Shown here: positions 7,879 through 17,167 of the stretch, piece after piece
Layout: each line of letters starts with the position of its first letter
Numbering within the stretch: the stretch's first letter is position 1
From: Gammaproteobacteria bacterium
GTDB taxonomy: Bacteria > Pseudomonadota > Gammaproteobacteria > Natronospirales > REEB76
Direction of reading: 5' to 3'
NCBI GenBank assembly: GCA_035279405.1
Contig: DATEHU010000040.1
Location: 62,001 to 126,000 of the forward strand
DNA length: 64,000 nucleotides
Translations under genes and position numbers: made by a program
Notes under the pieces: model-generated
The model's input: the letters and a program-made list of their open reading frames with translations, nothing else
Databases searched by the model: none
What the model was told of the DNA's origin: nothing

Positions 7879-8307
7879 ATGAGCTTTCGCAACCCGCCCA
7901 CCGAGGAAATCCGGGCCCTGCTGCAGCGCATCCGGCGCATCGCGGTGGTCGGCCTGTCGCCCAACCCCGCGCGGCCAAGCCACGGCGTGGCCCGGGCCTT
8001 GCAGCGTTACGGTTACGAGATCGTCCCGGTGCGGCCGGCGGTGGACGAGGTGTTGGGCGAGAAAGCCTGGCCGGACCTGCGCTCGGTGCCCGGTCCGGTG
8101 GACCTTGTGGACGTGTTCCGTGCGCCCGAGCACGTGGACCAAATCGTGGACGACTGCATCGCCATCCATGCACCGGCGCTGTGGCTGCAGGAAGGCGTGG
8201 TCAACGTGCCGGCCGCGGAGCGCGCCCGCCAAGCCGGTATTATGGTGGTCATGGACCGCTGCATAGACAAGGACTACCGCGTACTCATGAGCGGAGCGCA
8301 AGCGTGA
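7879..8307 (+). CDS. CoA-binding domain protein (YccU-like)
   Basis: The ATG at 7879 is chosen because the product then begins MSFRNPPTEEIRALLQRIRR, the normal N-terminus of the family. An upstream in-frame extension is only low-complexity sequence. The 142-residue protein has the Rossmann start AVVGLSPNPARPSHGVARAL, VDVFRAPEHV and the C-terminal MDRCIDKDY, as in CoA-binding proteins related to succinyl-CoA synthetase alpha. The physiological role is unknown. The stop overlaps the GTG start of dapF. Confidence 0.88.
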   Translation: MSFRNPPTEEIRALLQRIRRIAVVGLSPNPARPSHGVARALQRYGYEIVPVRPAVDEVLGEKAWPDLRSVPGPVDLVDVFRAPEHVDQIVDDCIAIHAPALWLQEGVVNVPAAERARQAGIMVVMDRCIDKDYRVLMSGAQA

Positions 8308-9134
8308 AAATCCCCTTCAGCAAGATGGAAGGCCTGGGCAACGACTTCATGGTGATCGATGCCCTCGACCGGCCGCTGCGTCTGGACACCCGGCGCGTGC
8401 AGGAGCTCGCGGACCGGCGCACCGGCGTGGGCTTCGATCAATTGCTGCTGCTCGAAGCGCCGCGCGACAAGGCGCACACCGCGCACTACCGCATCTACAA
8501 CGCCGACGGCGGCGAAGTGGAGCAGTGCGGCAACGGCGCGCGCTGCGTGAGCCGCCTGCTGGTGGAAAACGGCCGCGCGCGCGGCCCCGAACTCAGCCTG
8601 GAGTCCGCCGGTCGCGTGCTCATCGCCGACGTGCGCGACCTCGACAGCGTGCGCGTCAACATGGGCGTGCCGGAATTCGAGCCGGCGCGCGTGCCCTTCG
8701 AGGCGCGCGAGCGCGCGCTTACCTACGAGCTGGAAGTGGACGGCCGCAACTACGAGATCGGCGTGGTCTCCATGGGCAATCCGCATGCCATCCTCGACAT
8801 GCCGGACGTGGACATCGCGCCGGTCGCGGAACTCGGCCCCAGGATCGAACGTCATCCGCGCTTTCCGAAACGCGTGAACGTCAATTTCGCGCAATGGCTG
8901 GACCGCACGCACGTGAAGCTGCGGGTGTTCGAGCGCGGTACCGGCGAAACCCTGGCGTGCGGATCGGGCGCGTGCGCCACCACTGCCTGGGGGAGACTCG
9001 CCGGCTGGCTGGACGAGAGCGTGGAAGTCGCACTGCGCGGCGGGCGGCTCGTGATAAGCTGGCCCGGAGAGGGTCAGCCCATGTGGATGCGCGGTCCGGC
9101 CAACCGGGTGTACGACGGAACCATCGAATTATGA
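8304..9134 (+). CDS. dapF: diaminopimelate epimerase
   Basis: GTG at 8304 gives a 276-residue protein starting MKIPFSKMEGLGNDF, the standard DapF N-terminus. The two catalytic cysteines are Cys75 in EQCGNGARC and Cys219 in ETLACGSGAC. DapF converts LL- to meso-diaminopimelate for lysine and peptidoglycan synthesis in the cytoplasm. It overlaps the genes on both sides by four bases. The order dapF-DUF484-xerC is common in Gammaproteobacteria. Confidence 0.97.
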   Translation: MKIPFSKMEGLGNDFMVIDALDRPLRLDTRRVQELADRRTGVGFDQLLLLEAPRDKAHTAHYRIYNADGGEVEQCGNGARCVSRLLVENGRARGPELSLESAGRVLIADVRDLDSVRVNMGVPEFEPARVPFEARERALTYELEVDGRNYEIGVVSMGNPHAILDMPDVDIAPVAELGPRIERHPRFPKRVNVNFAQWLDRTHVKLRVFERGTGETLACGSGACATTAWGRLAGWLDESVEVALRGGRLVISWPGEGQPMWMRGPANRVYDGTIEL

Positions 9135-9835
9135 GCATCGAGCACAAATCCGGCCTGCCGGATCACGCCGAACAGGAAGATTCCGTCACGGATTATCTGG
9201 TTCAGCATCCGGAATTTTTCGAAAGCCACGTGGACGTGCTCGCCAAACTCAAGGTGCCGCACCCGGCCGGCCATGCGGTGTCGCTCATCGAGCGCCAGGT
9301 CGAGGTGCTGCGCCAGCAGCACCGCCAGATGGAACGCAAACTCGTGGACCTGATCGAGGTAGCGCGCGGCAACGACGCGCTCATCGAGCGCATCCACCGG
9401 CTGGCGCTGGCACTGCTCGAAGCCCAGACTTTCGCCGACCGCCTGTACGCCGTGCAGGAGGAATTGCGCAACCGCTTCGGCGCCGACGAAGTCAGCCTGT
9501 TCCTGATCAGCGAGCGCAGCGACAATCCCGATGCCGGCCCGGCGCGCTGGCTGCAGCCCGGGGATGGCGGTCTCGAGCAACTGCACGAGTTCCTCAAGGC
9601 CGGCAAACCTTACGTCGGACGGCTGCGCGCCCCGCAACTCGAATTCCTGTTCGGCACGCAGGCCGAGCGCATCACTTCGCTCGCGCTCATGCCGCTCGGC
9701 GTGCAGGGCAAGCTCGGCCTCCTCGCGGTCGGCAGCCATGAGGCCGACCGTTTCGGCCCGACGCTCGGTACCGCATTTCTCGCGCGCATCGGCGAGCTGG
9801 TGACGGCGGCCATCCAGCCGCTCTGGCCGGAATGA
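9131..9835 (+). CDS. DUF484 family protein
   Basis: Start at ATG 9131, inside the dapF stop. The 234-residue product begins with VTDYLVQHPEFFESHVDVLA, the typical DUF484 opening. A coiled region rich in Gln and Arg (VEVLRQQHRQMERKL) and a GAF-like C-terminal half follow. The family is a regular partner of dapF and xerC, but its function is not established. It overlaps xerC by four bases, so all four genes are likely one transcript. Confidence 0.92.
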   Translation: MSIEHKSGLPDHAEQEDSVTDYLVQHPEFFESHVDVLAKLKVPHPAGHAVSLIERQVEVLRQQHRQMERKLVDLIEVARGNDALIERIHRLALALLEAQTFADRLYAVQEELRNRFGADEVSLFLISERSDNPDAGPARWLQPGDGGLEQLHEFLKAGKPYVGRLRAPQLEFLFGTQAERITSLALMPLGVQGKLGLLAVGSHEADRFGPTLGTAFLARIGELVTAAIQPLWPE

Positions 9836-10746
9836 GCGCGCCGCTCAGCGCTGCAGTCGGAAAATTCATCGGACATCTTGCCCACGAGCGCCGTCTCTCG
9901 GTGCACACGGCGGCGGCCTATACGCGGGACCTCGACAGCTTCCGCCGCTACTGTGAACAGCAGCAGGTGAACGACTGGGGCGCGGTGGACATCCACCATG
10001 TGCGCGCATTCGTGAGCGCACGCCATCGCCAAGGCCTGTCGCCGCGCAGCTTGCAACGCCAGCTGGCCGCGATCCGCAGTTTCTACAATTATCTGCTGCG
10101 CGAACGCGCGGTGCGCAACAATCCGGCCAACGGCGTGCCCGCACCCAAGGCGCAAAAGCGCCTGCCGGCCACGCTCGATGCCGACCAGATGGCGCAGTTG
10201 CTCACGATCCAGGGCGACGATGCGCAGGCGGTACGCGACCGCGCCATCATGGAACTGTTGTACTCCTCGGGATTGCGGCTCGCGGAACTGCTTTCGCTGG
10301 AGCGCCACGCGATTGATCCGGGTGCCGCCGAAGTGCGCGTCACCGGCAAGGGCGCGAAAACCCGCGTCGTCCCGGTCGGGCGTAAGGCCCTCGGCGCGCT
10401 ACAGGATTGGCTCAAGGTACGCAGCCAGTTGGCCAAGCCCGAAGACCAGGCGCTGTTCGTCGGGCCGCGGGGCGGTCCCCTGAGCCCGCGCACCTTGCAG
10501 GCGCGCCTCAGGCGCTGGGGCCGCGCCCAAGGCGTGGCCCAGGGCATACATCCGCACCTGTTCCGGCATTCCTTTGCCAGCCACCTGCTGGAATCGAGCG
10601 GCGACCTGCGTGCCGTGCAGGAACTGCTGGGACACGCCAACGTCAGCACCACGCAGGTTTACACGCACCTTGATTTCCAGCACCTTGCCCGCACCTATGA
10701 CAAGGCGCATCCGCGCGCGCGGACCAAAGTGAGGGGTAAAGAGTAA
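9832..10746 (+). CDS. xerC: tyrosine recombinase XerC
   Basis: The 304-residue protein has a SAM-like N-terminal domain and the complete catalytic set Arg149, Lys173, His242, Arg245, His268 and Tyr277 (in SSGLRLAE, TGKGAKTR, HLFRHS, LLGHANVSTTQVYTHL). XerC with XerD resolves chromosome dimers at dif. The dapF-DUF484 context supports the housekeeping recombinase rather than a phage integrase. The last codons (VRGKE and stop) lie inside a dispersed GTGAGG-type repeat. Confidence 0.95.
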   Translation: MSAPLSAAVGKFIGHLAHERRLSVHTAAAYTRDLDSFRRYCEQQQVNDWGAVDIHHVRAFVSARHRQGLSPRSLQRQLAAIRSFYNYLLRERAVRNNPANGVPAPKAQKRLPATLDADQMAQLLTIQGDDAQAVRDRAIMELLYSSGLRLAELLSLERHAIDPGAAEVRVTGKGAKTRVVPVGRKALGALQDWLKVRSQLAKPEDQALFVGPRGGPLSPRTLQARLRRWGRAQGVAQGIHPHLFRHSFASHLLESSGDLRAVQELLGHANVSTTQVYTHLDFQHLARTYDKAHPRARTKVRGKE

Positions 10747-10815
10747 GGAGTGAGATGTAGAATGCAGGTGTCAGGTTTCCGCCTCACTCCTCACTCCTCA
10801 CGCCTCACTTCCTCA
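10726..10815. repeat. imperfect inverted repeat of the GTGAGGAGTGAGG family, copy 1
   Basis: The left arm (GTGAGGGGTAAAGAGTAAGG and on) and the right arm (CCTCACTCCTCACTCCTCAC and on) are imperfect reverse complements around a 30-base centre. The left arm overlaps the end of xerC. Further copies are at 11450-11541 and 42316-42385. Confidence 0.75.
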
Positions 10816-10840
10816 CCAGCAATCACCTTGGGCAGCGATA

Positions 10841-10869
10841 TTGACACCTGAATCCGGCCAGCTTTTTTA
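10841..10869 (+). promoter_or_regulatory. possible hslVU promoter
   Basis: TTGACA at 10841 is followed after 17 bases by a T-rich TTTTTA, 11 bases before the hslV start. The -35 is perfect and the -10 is poor. A heat-shock type promoter was not clearly recognised. Confidence 0.35.
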
Positions 10870-10880
10870 GGATCCATTCC

Positions 10881-11417
10881 ATGGACCAACTCCACGGCAC
10901 CACCATTCTTTGCGTGCGCCGCAATGCAAGCGTCGCCATGGGCGGCGATGGCCAGGTGACGCTCGGCAACACGGTGATGAAACCCAACGCCCGCAAGGTG
11001 CGCCGCCTGTACAACGATCAGGTGCTTGCGGGTTTCGCCGGCGGCACCGCGGACGCCTTCACGCTGTTCGAGCGCTTCGAGGAAAAGTTGAGCAAGCATA
11101 GCGGCAACCTGACGCGCGCCGCGGTGGAACTCGCCAAGGATTGGCGCACCGACCGCATGCTGCGGCGCCTGGAGGCGCTGCTGTGCGTGGCCGACAGGAG
11201 CGCCTCGCTGGTCGTGTCCGGCAACGGCGACGTCATCGAGCCGGAACAGGGTCTCATGGCCATCGGTTCGGGAGGCATGTACGCCCAAGCCGCGGCGCGT
11301 GCGCTGTTCGAGAACACTGAACTTGACGCGCGCGCCATTGTCGAACGCGCGCTCAACATCGCGGCGGACATCTGCATTTACACGAATCGCAACCTCACCA
11401 TCGAGGTATTGACGTAA
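10881..11417 (+). CDS. hslV: ATP-dependent protease subunit HslV
   Basis: The 178-residue protein starts [15 protein letters not shown]. The HGTTI context marks Thr7 as the N-terminal nucleophile exposed after removal of a six-residue propeptide. [20 protein letters not shown] and the C-terminal ADICIYTN are typical of HslV. It forms the two-ring peptidase core that works with HslU. The gene is bracketed by two copies of the GTGAGG-type inverted repeat; hslU starts 138 bases after its stop. Confidence 0.96.
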   Translation: MDQLHGTTILCVRRNASVAMGGDGQVTLGNTVMKPNARKVRRLYNDQVLAGFAGGTADAFTLFERFEEKLSKHSGNLTRAAVELAKDWRTDRMLRRLEALLCVADRSASLVVSGNGDVIEPEQGLMAIGSGGMYAQAAARALFENTELDARAIVERALNIAADICIYTNRNLTIEVLT

Positions 11418-11449
11418 ACGTGTACTGGATCATCGTTCGACTCTGATAC

Positions 11450-11541
11450 CAGTGAGGCGTGAGGAAGTGAGGGGTGAGGTGGGAAACATTTGGAATGCCC
11501 GTCTCGTCTCTTGACCTCTCACTCCTCATACCTTTCCCCTC
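11450..11541. repeat. imperfect inverted repeat of the GTGAGGAGTGAGG family, copy 2
   Basis: The left arm (GAGGCGTGAGGAAGTGAGGG and on) faces a right arm rich in CTCACTCCTCA and CCCCTCACC. It fills most of the hslV-hslU gap and ends 13 bases before the hslU start, so it may fold in the hslVU message. Confidence 0.75.
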
Positions 11542-11554
11542 ACCGGATTTGAAC

Positions 11555-12886
11555 ATGTCTGAGATGACCCCTAGAGAAATAGTCCAAGAGTTAGACAAGC
11601 ACATCATCGGCCAGACGGCGGCGAAGCGCGCCGTCGCCATCGCGCTGCGTAACCGCTGGCGTCGCATGCAGGTCGAGCCGCAACTGCGCAACGAAATCAC
11701 GCCCAAGAACATCCTGATGATCGGCCCGACCGGCGTCGGCAAGACCGAGATCGCGCGCCGTCTGGCGCGGCTCGCGAACGCGCCGTTTGTCAAGGTGGAG
11801 GCCACCAAATTCACCGAGGTGGGTTACGTCGGCAAGGATGTGGACAGCATCGTGCGCGACCTCGCGGAGGCCGCGGTCAAGATGGAGCGCGAACAGGCCA
11901 AGCACCACGTGCAGGCGCGCGCCGAGGAAGCGGCCGAGGAACGCATCCTGGATGCGCTGCTGCCGCGCAAACAGCACATCGGCTTCGCCAACGAGCCGCT
12001 GCCGCCCGACGAGTCCGACACGCGACAGAAACTTCGCAAGCTGCTGCGGGAAGGCGGACTGGAAGACCGTGAAATCGAGGTGGAGCTGGTGGTCAACGTG
12101 GGGGTGGAAATCATGGCGCCGCCCGGCATGGAAGAAATGACCCAGCAACTGCAGGGGCTGTTCCAGAACATGGGCGGGAGTCGCAAGCGTACGCGCAAGC
12201 TCAAGGTGCGCGAGGCGCGCAAACTGCTGGAAGACGAGGAAGCCGGCAAAATGATCAACGAGGACGAGATCAAGCTCGCCGCGCTCGAAAATATGGAGCA
12301 GAACGGTATCGTGTTCATTGACGAGATTGACAAGGTAGCGCGCCGCGGCGAGTTGCACGGCGCGGACGTGTCGCGCGAGGGCGTGCAGCGCGACCTGCTG
12401 CCGCTGGTCGAGGGCACCACCGTGACCACCAAGTACGGCACGGTGAAGACCGACCACGTGCTGTTCATCGCCTCGGGCGCGTTCCAGATGTCCAAGCCGT
12501 CGGATCTGATTCCGGAACTGCAGGGCCGCTTGCCGATCCGCGTGGAACTCTCGGCGCTGACCACCGAGGATTTCGTGCGCATTCTCACCGAGCCGGACGC
12601 AGCGCTCACCACGCAGTACAAGGCGCTCTTGGCCACCGAAGGCGTCAAGCTGGAGTTCAGCACGGACGGCGTGCGGCGCATCGCGGAGGTCGCGTTCGAG
12701 GTCAACGAGGGTACCGAGAACATCGGCGCGCGCCGCCTGCACACCGTCATGGAGCGGCTGTTCGAGAACCTGTCCTTCGAGGCGGCCGACAAGAACGGCA
12801 AGGCCATGACCATAGATGCCGCCTACGTCGACAAACAGGTCGGCGAGCTGGTCAAGGATGAGGACTTGAGCCGGTACATATTATGA
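11555..12886 (+). CDS. hslU: ATP-dependent protease ATPase subunit HslU
   Basis: ATG at 11555 gives 443 residues, the same length as Escherichia coli HslU, starting [20 protein letters not shown]. The frame is open further upstream, but that part is repeat sequence. Walker A is GPTGVGKT at residues 57-64, and Walker B is in [10 protein letters not shown]. The C-terminus ends DLSRYIL, the conserved tail that inserts into HslV. HslU unfolds and feeds substrates to HslV. The stop overlaps the start of the DUF971 gene. Confidence 0.97.
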   Translation: MSEMTPREIVQELDKHIIGQTAAKRAVAIALRNRWRRMQVEPQLRNEITPKNILMIGPTGVGKTEIARRLARLANAPFVKVEATKFTEVGYVGKDVDSIVRDLAEAAVKMEREQAKHHVQARAEEAAEERILDALLPRKQHIGFANEPLPPDESDTRQKLRKLLREGGLEDREIEVELVVNVGVEIMAPPGMEEMTQQLQGLFQNMGGSRKRTRKLKVREARKLLEDEEAGKMINEDEIKLAALENMEQNGIVFIDEIDKVARRGELHGADVSREGVQRDLLPLVEGTTVTTKYGTVKTDHVLFIASGAFQMSKPSDLIPELQGRLPIRVELSALTTEDFVRILTEPDAALTTQYKALLATEGVKLEFSTDGVRRIAEVAFEVNEGTENIGARRLHTVMERLFENLSFEAADKNGKAMTIDAAYVDKQVGELVKDEDLSRYIL

Positions 12887-13263
12887 GTACCGCCGCCCAG
12901 CATCCCACCGAGATCCGCTTGCGCAAATCGGCGGGCGTGCTCGCGGTGACGTTCGCCAGCGGCGAGAAGTTCGAGCTGCCGTTCGAGTATCTGCGCGTGT
13001 TCTCGCCCTCCGCCGAAGTCAGCGGCCACGGCCCGGGACAGGAAATCCTGCAGATCGGCAAGGAACACGTGAAGATCATCGGTGTCGAACCGGTGGGCAG
13101 TTACGCCGTGCGCCTGATTTTCGACGACGGTCACGACACCGGCCTGTATTCCTGGCCGGTGCTCCACGATCTCGGCCAGAACCACGAACAGAACTGGACG
13201 CGGTATCTCAAGCGCCTCAAAGATGCCGGCTATCAGCGCAAGGAGAACGGTTTGGTTCGTTGA
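12883..13263 (+). CDS. DUF971 family protein
   Basis: The 126-residue protein starts within the hslU stop. It carries the DUF971 (gamma-butyrobetaine hydroxylase N-terminal-like) features: [20 protein letters not shown], then [20 protein letters not shown] and GLYSWPVL. The domain occurs in iron-sulfur related proteins and as a single-domain protein downstream of hslVU in many proteobacteria. The exact role here is unknown. Confidence 0.9.
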   Translation: MSTAAQHPTEIRLRKSAGVLAVTFASGEKFELPFEYLRVFSPSAEVSGHGPGQEILQIGKEHVKIIGVEPVGSYAVRLIFDDGHDTGLYSWPVLHDLGQNHEQNWTRYLKRLKDAGYQRKENGLVR

Positions 13264-13317
13264 CAGCCGCAAGAGGCCGGATTACCGTGTAGTCAGCGCA
13301 AATTTCAGGGATCTGAC

Positions 13318-13551
13318 ATGGCCGCGAACCGCAAGGATTTGGGAAAATCACTGCTGGCTCTTCCGAAACAGGCACGTGCTGAGCTTGCCTCGGTGCTGAT
13401 TGAAAGTCTGGATGATGCGTCAGCAGAAAATTACGCAGCTGCTTGGCTGGAAGAGTCTGCTCGCCGTCTTGAGGCTTATGAAACAGGGAAACTCGAAGTT
13501 GTTCCTGCCGAGAAAGTCATTGCCGAAGCTCGCGCACTAGTCGGCAAATAA
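13318..13551 (+). CDS. addiction-module antitoxin component
   Basis: The 77-residue acidic protein matches the short addiction-module component family that precedes RelE/ParE toxins (LLALPKQARAELASVLIESL, an alanine-rich linker, EESARRLEAYETGKLEVVPA). It would neutralise its partner and probably bind its own promoter. The stop shares one base with the following toxin start. The partner is broken, so the antitoxin is intact but alone. Confidence 0.85.
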   Translation: MAANRKDLGKSLLALPKQARAELASVLIESLDDASAENYAAAWLEESARRLEAYETGKLEVVPAEKVIAEARALVGK

Positions 13552-13788
13552 TGCGTTTGGTCTTTTCTACTGTCGCGCAGCGTGAGTTGCTCGCAGCCTT
13601 GTACTATTACGTAGATCAGCATCTTGGTCTCGGTGCAGAGTGGCTCGATGAGCTGGACAAGGCGTTGGGCTTCATGCGCTGCTATCCGGAAGGCTCACCC
13701 ATCACGGGCAGAAATGTCAGGCAACGCCATAGTCGTGCTCTCCGTAGCCCATACACATCGCAAGCCGCAGCGCTGGGAGACCACGTAA
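13551..13788 (+). pseudogene. RelE/ParE-type toxin gene with internal deletion and frameshift
   Basis: The first 59 codons read as a RelE/ParE toxin up to GSPITGRNVRQR. The family's C-terminus ([20 protein letters not shown] and a TAA at 13786) then continues in a different frame. The central strand usually found here, about 15-20 residues around an RFPY-type motif, is missing. A deletion of roughly 50 bases that shifted the frame explains both facts. The original frame runs on to 13811 as nonsense sequence. The toxin is very likely inactive. Confidence 0.82.
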
Positions 13789-13894
13789 CCGCGCGGGTGG
13801 CGCTCAAATAGATTCCATGCCCTGTCGCGCAGCCGAATGCCATCGGCATCTCACAATGACTGTTAGAATGCAGGCCCACCGCGGGATGCATATC

Positions 13895-14650
13895 ATGACC
13901 GACGATACCGAACCCGCCACGCATTTCGGCTACCAGCAGATTCCGCTGGCCGACAAGGCGCGGCGCGTGGGCGAGGTGTTCAGCTCGGTCGCCAATCGCT
14001 ACGACCTGATGAACGACCTGATGTCGTTCGGCGTGCATCGCCTGTGGAAACGCTTTGCGCTTAGCCAGACCGGGCTCAAGCCCGGCCAGACGGCGCTGGA
14101 CGTGGCTGGCGGCACCGGCGATCTCACCCGCGGGCTGGCGAGACAGGTGGGCGCAAACGGGCGTGTGGTGCTGGCCGATATCAATGCTGCGATGCTGGAG
14201 CGCGGCCGCGAGCGGCTCGTGGACGCGGGCGTCGCCGGCAACGTGGACTACGTGCAGGCGGATGTCGAGCATCTGCCGTATCCGGACCAGCACTTTGACT
14301 GCATCACCATCGCCTTCGGTCTGCGCAACGTCGCACGCAAGGAGGCGGCACTCGCCGGCATGTACCGGGTGCTCAGGCCCGGCGGCCGGCTGCTGGTGCT
14401 GGAATTTTCCAAGCCCGCTGTCCCCGGCCTGAAGGCGCTTTACGACCTGTACTCTTTCGCGGTGCTGCCGCAACTCGGCCGGGTGATCGCCCGGGACAAA
14501 GCCAGTTACCGCTATCTCGCCGAATCCATACGCGTACATCCCGATCAGGAAACCCTGAAGCAAATGCTGCAAGCGGCCGGCTTCGAGCGCTGCGATTATC
14601 TGAATCTCAGCGGCGGCATCGTGGCACTGCATCGCGGTTACCGCTTGTGA
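13895..14650 (+). CDS. ubiE: ubiquinone/menaquinone C-methyltransferase UbiE
   Basis: ATG at 13895 gives 251 residues, the length of Escherichia coli UbiE, starting [15 protein letters not shown]. In-frame ATGs at 13868 and 13886 are alternatives. The SAM site is [14 protein letters not shown], and the family signatures [18 protein letters not shown] and KLMLxE-like LLVLEFSKP are present. UbiE methylates the benzoquinol ring in ubiquinone synthesis. The stop overlaps ubiJ, giving the usual ubiE-ubiJ-ubiB order. Confidence 0.95.
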   Translation: MTDDTEPATHFGYQQIPLADKARRVGEVFSSVANRYDLMNDLMSFGVHRLWKRFALSQTGLKPGQTALDVAGGTGDLTRGLARQVGANGRVVLADINAAMLERGRERLVDAGVAGNVDYVQADVEHLPYPDQHFDCITIAFGLRNVARKEAALAGMYRVLRPGGRLLVLEFSKPAVPGLKALYDLYSFAVLPQLGRVIARDKASYRYLAESIRVHPDQETLKQMLQAAGFERCDYLNLSGGIVALHRGYRL

Positions 14651-15264
14651 GCGCGCCGACGCTTGGCGTACTGCTGGCGCCCGCTGTGGAACTGGCGCTG
14701 CATCAAGCGCTGGCTGGCTCGAACGCCGCGGCGCGCGACATCAAGCAGCTCGACGGCAAAGTCATCGCGCTGGAACTCAAAGAATTGCCGCTCAAGCTGT
14801 ACTTTCTGCCGCAGACCCAACGGCTCGCGGTGCGCGCTGCGCATGAAGGCAAGGTTGATCTGACGGTGCGCGCGCCGAGTTTCGCGCTGCTGGAAGCCGC
14901 GCTGAAACGCGGCGATGCCCCGCCGCGCGGCATCGAGCTGAACGGCGATGCGGAAACCGGCCAGATATTTTCCCGCCTGCTGAAGCAGGCGGACCTCGAC
15001 TGGGAAGAAATCCTGTCGCGCTACGTGGGCGACGTCGCCGCGCACCAGATTGGAAACCTGGCGCGCGGCCTGCTGCGTTGGGGCAAGGATGCGGCGATGC
15101 GTTTCAGCCAGGACTTGGCGGAATACCTCGTGTATGAAAGCGCCACGCTGCCACCGCGTCACGAAGTCGAAATCTTTCTTGACGGCGTGGACCGGCTGAA
15201 GAACGACGCCGAGCGCCTGGCGGCGCGGGTGCAGCGCTTGGCGGGACAACACCGCAAGAGCTGA
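14647..15264 (+). CDS. ubiJ: ubiquinone biosynthesis accessory factor UbiJ
   Basis: GTG at 14647 overlaps the ubiE stop. The 205-residue product has an N-terminal SCP2-like lipid-binding domain ([20 protein letters not shown]) and a C-terminal helical part with a predicted coiled coil ([20 protein letters not shown]). UbiJ binds ubiquinone intermediates and organises the soluble Ubi complex. The position between ubiE and ubiB supports the call. Confidence 0.9.
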   Translation: MSAPTLGVLLAPAVELALHQALAGSNAAARDIKQLDGKVIALELKELPLKLYFLPQTQRLAVRAAHEGKVDLTVRAPSFALLEAALKRGDAPPRGIELNGDAETGQIFSRLLKQADLDWEEILSRYVGDVAAHQIGNLARGLLRWGKDAAMRFSQDLAEYLVYESATLPPRHEVEIFLDGVDRLKNDAERLAARVQRLAGQHRKS

Positions 15265-15308
15265 CGCAATGCAATCCGCGAACCCCTGTGCCCATCAATA
15301 TCTATGCT

Positions 15309-15465
15309 TCCCCCTTTGGAAAAAGGGGGGCGAAGCACGAAGTGCCGAGCGGGCAGCCATGGATGGCTGCCCCGGACTTTCGCATGCAGCAGGATTGCGA
15401 AGTGCGAAAGAGGGGGATTTTGCAAAGGAGGGGGCCGGGCGGCACGCGCGCATGCTGGGCCGGAA
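15309..15465. repeat. composite hairpin repeat, simple copy
   Basis: The gap between ubiJ and ubiB is filled by consecutive hairpins. They are CCCCCTTT facing AAAGGGGGG, GCAC-GAA-GTGC, and a perfect 10-base stem GGGCAGCCAT-GG-ATGGCTGCCC at 15351-15372. After them come CGGACTTTCG, GCAGGATTGCGAAGTGCGAA and AGAGGGGGA. The same framework with other stems is at 36715-37005. A reading frame runs through it into ubiB, but the protein similarity starts only at 15475. Confidence 0.8.
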
Positions 15466-15474
15466 TACATCCAC

Positions 15475-17142
15475 ATGATCACGCCGCGCCAGACGCTGCG
15501 GCTCATGCGCATCAGCTTTGTGCTGGCGCGTCACGGCCTGGATGAAATCATCCTCTCGGCACACATTTTCCGTCCGGTGCGCTTCGTCATATATGTTTCT
15601 CCGTTTCACTGGCTGCGGCGCCGTGATGTCACGCGCGGCGTGCGCATCCGTCGCGCGCTCGAAGACTTGGGGCCGGTGTTCGTGAAATTCGGGCAGATGC
15701 TGTCCACGCGCCGCGACCTCCTGCCGCCGGACATCGCCGACGAACTCGTCAAGCTCCAGGACCGCGTGCCGCCGTTCCCGGGCCGCGCGGCGCGCTTGAT
15801 CGTGGAGCAGGCGCTTGAGCAGCCGGTGAGCGCATTGTTCGAGGAATTCGACGAAACACCGCTGGCCTCGGCCTCAATCGCCCAGGTACACACGGCGCGC
15901 CTCAAGGACGGGCGCGAGGTGGTGGTCAAGGTACTGCGCCCCGACGTGGAGCGCGTGATTCGCGCGGATCTGGAGCTGCTGTATCTGATGGCGGGGCTGG
16001 CGGAACGTTACTGGCACGAGTCGCGGCGCCTCAGGCCGCGCGAAGTGGTGGCGGAGTACGAGAAAACCATCCTCGACGAACTCGACCTGATGCGCGAAGC
16101 GGCGAACGCCGCCCAGCTCAGGCGCAATTTCGAGGGTTCGAAGCTGCTGTATGTGCCCGAGGTTTACTGGCCGCTCATCCGCCGCAACGTCATGGTGATG
16201 GAACGCATCCACGGCGTGCAGGTGAGCGACGTGGCCACGCTCAAGGCGCGCGGCACCGACATGCTGCGGCTGGCCGAGAACGGCGTGGAAATCTTCTTCA
16301 CTCAGGTGTTCAAGCACAATTTCTTCCATGCCGACATGCATCCCGGCAACATCTTCGTGGACGTGCACGATCCGAAGCATCCGCGCTACATGGCGGTGGA
16401 TTTCGGCATCGTGGGCGCGCTCACGGAGAGTGATCAACGCTATCTGGCGGAAAATTTCCTGGCGTTCTTCCGCCACGACTACCGGCGTGTGGCGGAGCTG
16501 CACGTGGATTCCGGCTGGGTGCCGGCCGGCACGCGCGTGAGCGAATTCGAAAGCGCCATTCGCACGGTGTGCGAGCCGATCTTCAACCGTCCGCTCAAGG
16601 ACATCTCCTTCGGCAATCTGCTGTTGCGGCTGTTCCAGACCGCGCGGCGCTTCAACATGCCGCTGCAACCGCAACTGGTGCTGCTGCAGAAAACCCTGCT
16701 GTACATCGAGGGCGTGGGCCGCGAGCTGTATCCAGACCTGGATTTGTGGAAAACCGCCAAGCCGTTTCTGGAAGACTGGGTGCGCGAGCAGATGGGCCTC
16801 AAGGCCACGCTGCGACGGCTGCGCGCGAACCTGCCGGCGCTGCGCGAGCTGTTGCTGGAGACTCCGGGCCGGCTCAACACGATTCTGGAGCAGTTGTCCG
16901 CGGGCAAGCTGCGCGTGGGCATGGACAGCGACGAGCTCAAGAGCCTGCGCGATTCAGTGCGCCACCGCGTGCGCCACGTATATCACGCGGTCGCGGGCGG
17001 CGCGCTGGTGGTGAGCGGCGCCCTGCTGCTCGGCCGACCGGGTGTGCCGCTGTGGGCGGCCTGTGCGGTGGCGGGCGTGGGATTCCTGGTGCTCATCTGG
17101 GGCCACTGGCGCAGCCGCAAACTCGGCGCTGGGAAGGACTGA
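15475..17142 (+). CDS. ubiB: UbiB-family atypical kinase/ATPase for ubiquinone synthesis
   Basis: ATG at 15475 gives 555 residues starting [13 protein letters not shown], the usual UbiB N-terminus. Marks of the family are the [17 protein letters not shown] segment (KxGQ motif), the alanine-rich [11 protein letters not shown] loop, [10 protein letters not shown] and VDFG. Two hydrophobic segments near the C-terminus ([19 protein letters not shown] and the following one) anchor it in the inner membrane. UbiB is needed for ubiquinone production and uses ATP to help lipid substrates leave the membrane. Confidence 0.95.
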   Translation: MITPRQTLRLMRISFVLARHGLDEIILSAHIFRPVRFVIYVSPFHWLRRRDVTRGVRIRRALEDLGPVFVKFGQMLSTRRDLLPPDIADELVKLQDRVPPFPGRAARLIVEQALEQPVSALFEEFDETPLASASIAQVHTARLKDGREVVVKVLRPDVERVIRADLELLYLMAGLAERYWHESRRLRPREVVAEYEKTILDELDLMREAANAAQLRRNFEGSKLLYVPEVYWPLIRRNVMVMERIHGVQVSDVATLKARGTDMLRLAENGVEIFFTQVFKHNFFHADMHPGNIFVDVHDPKHPRYMAVDFGIVGALTESDQRYLAENFLAFFRHDYRRVAELHVDSGWVPAGTRVSEFESAIRTVCEPIFNRPLKDISFGNLLLRLFQTARRFNMPLQPQLVLLQKTLLYIEGVGRELYPDLDLWKTAKPFLEDWVREQMGLKATLRRLRANLPALRELLLETPGRLNTILEQLSAGKLRVGMDSDELKSLRDSVRHRVRHVYHAVAGGALVVSGALLLGRPGVPLWAACAVAGVGFLVLIWGHWRSRKLGAGKD

Positions 17143-17167
17143 CTGGAGTTTGTCTTAAAATCCTGAA

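Noticed and set aside
9832-10746. Phage integrase marking an attachment site
   Set aside because: The dapF-DUF484 operon and residue set identify the housekeeping XerC; no phage genes or tRNA lie nearby.
11591-12742. 383-residue open frame opposite hslU
   Set aside because: Shadow of hslU with low-complexity composition and no ribosome site.
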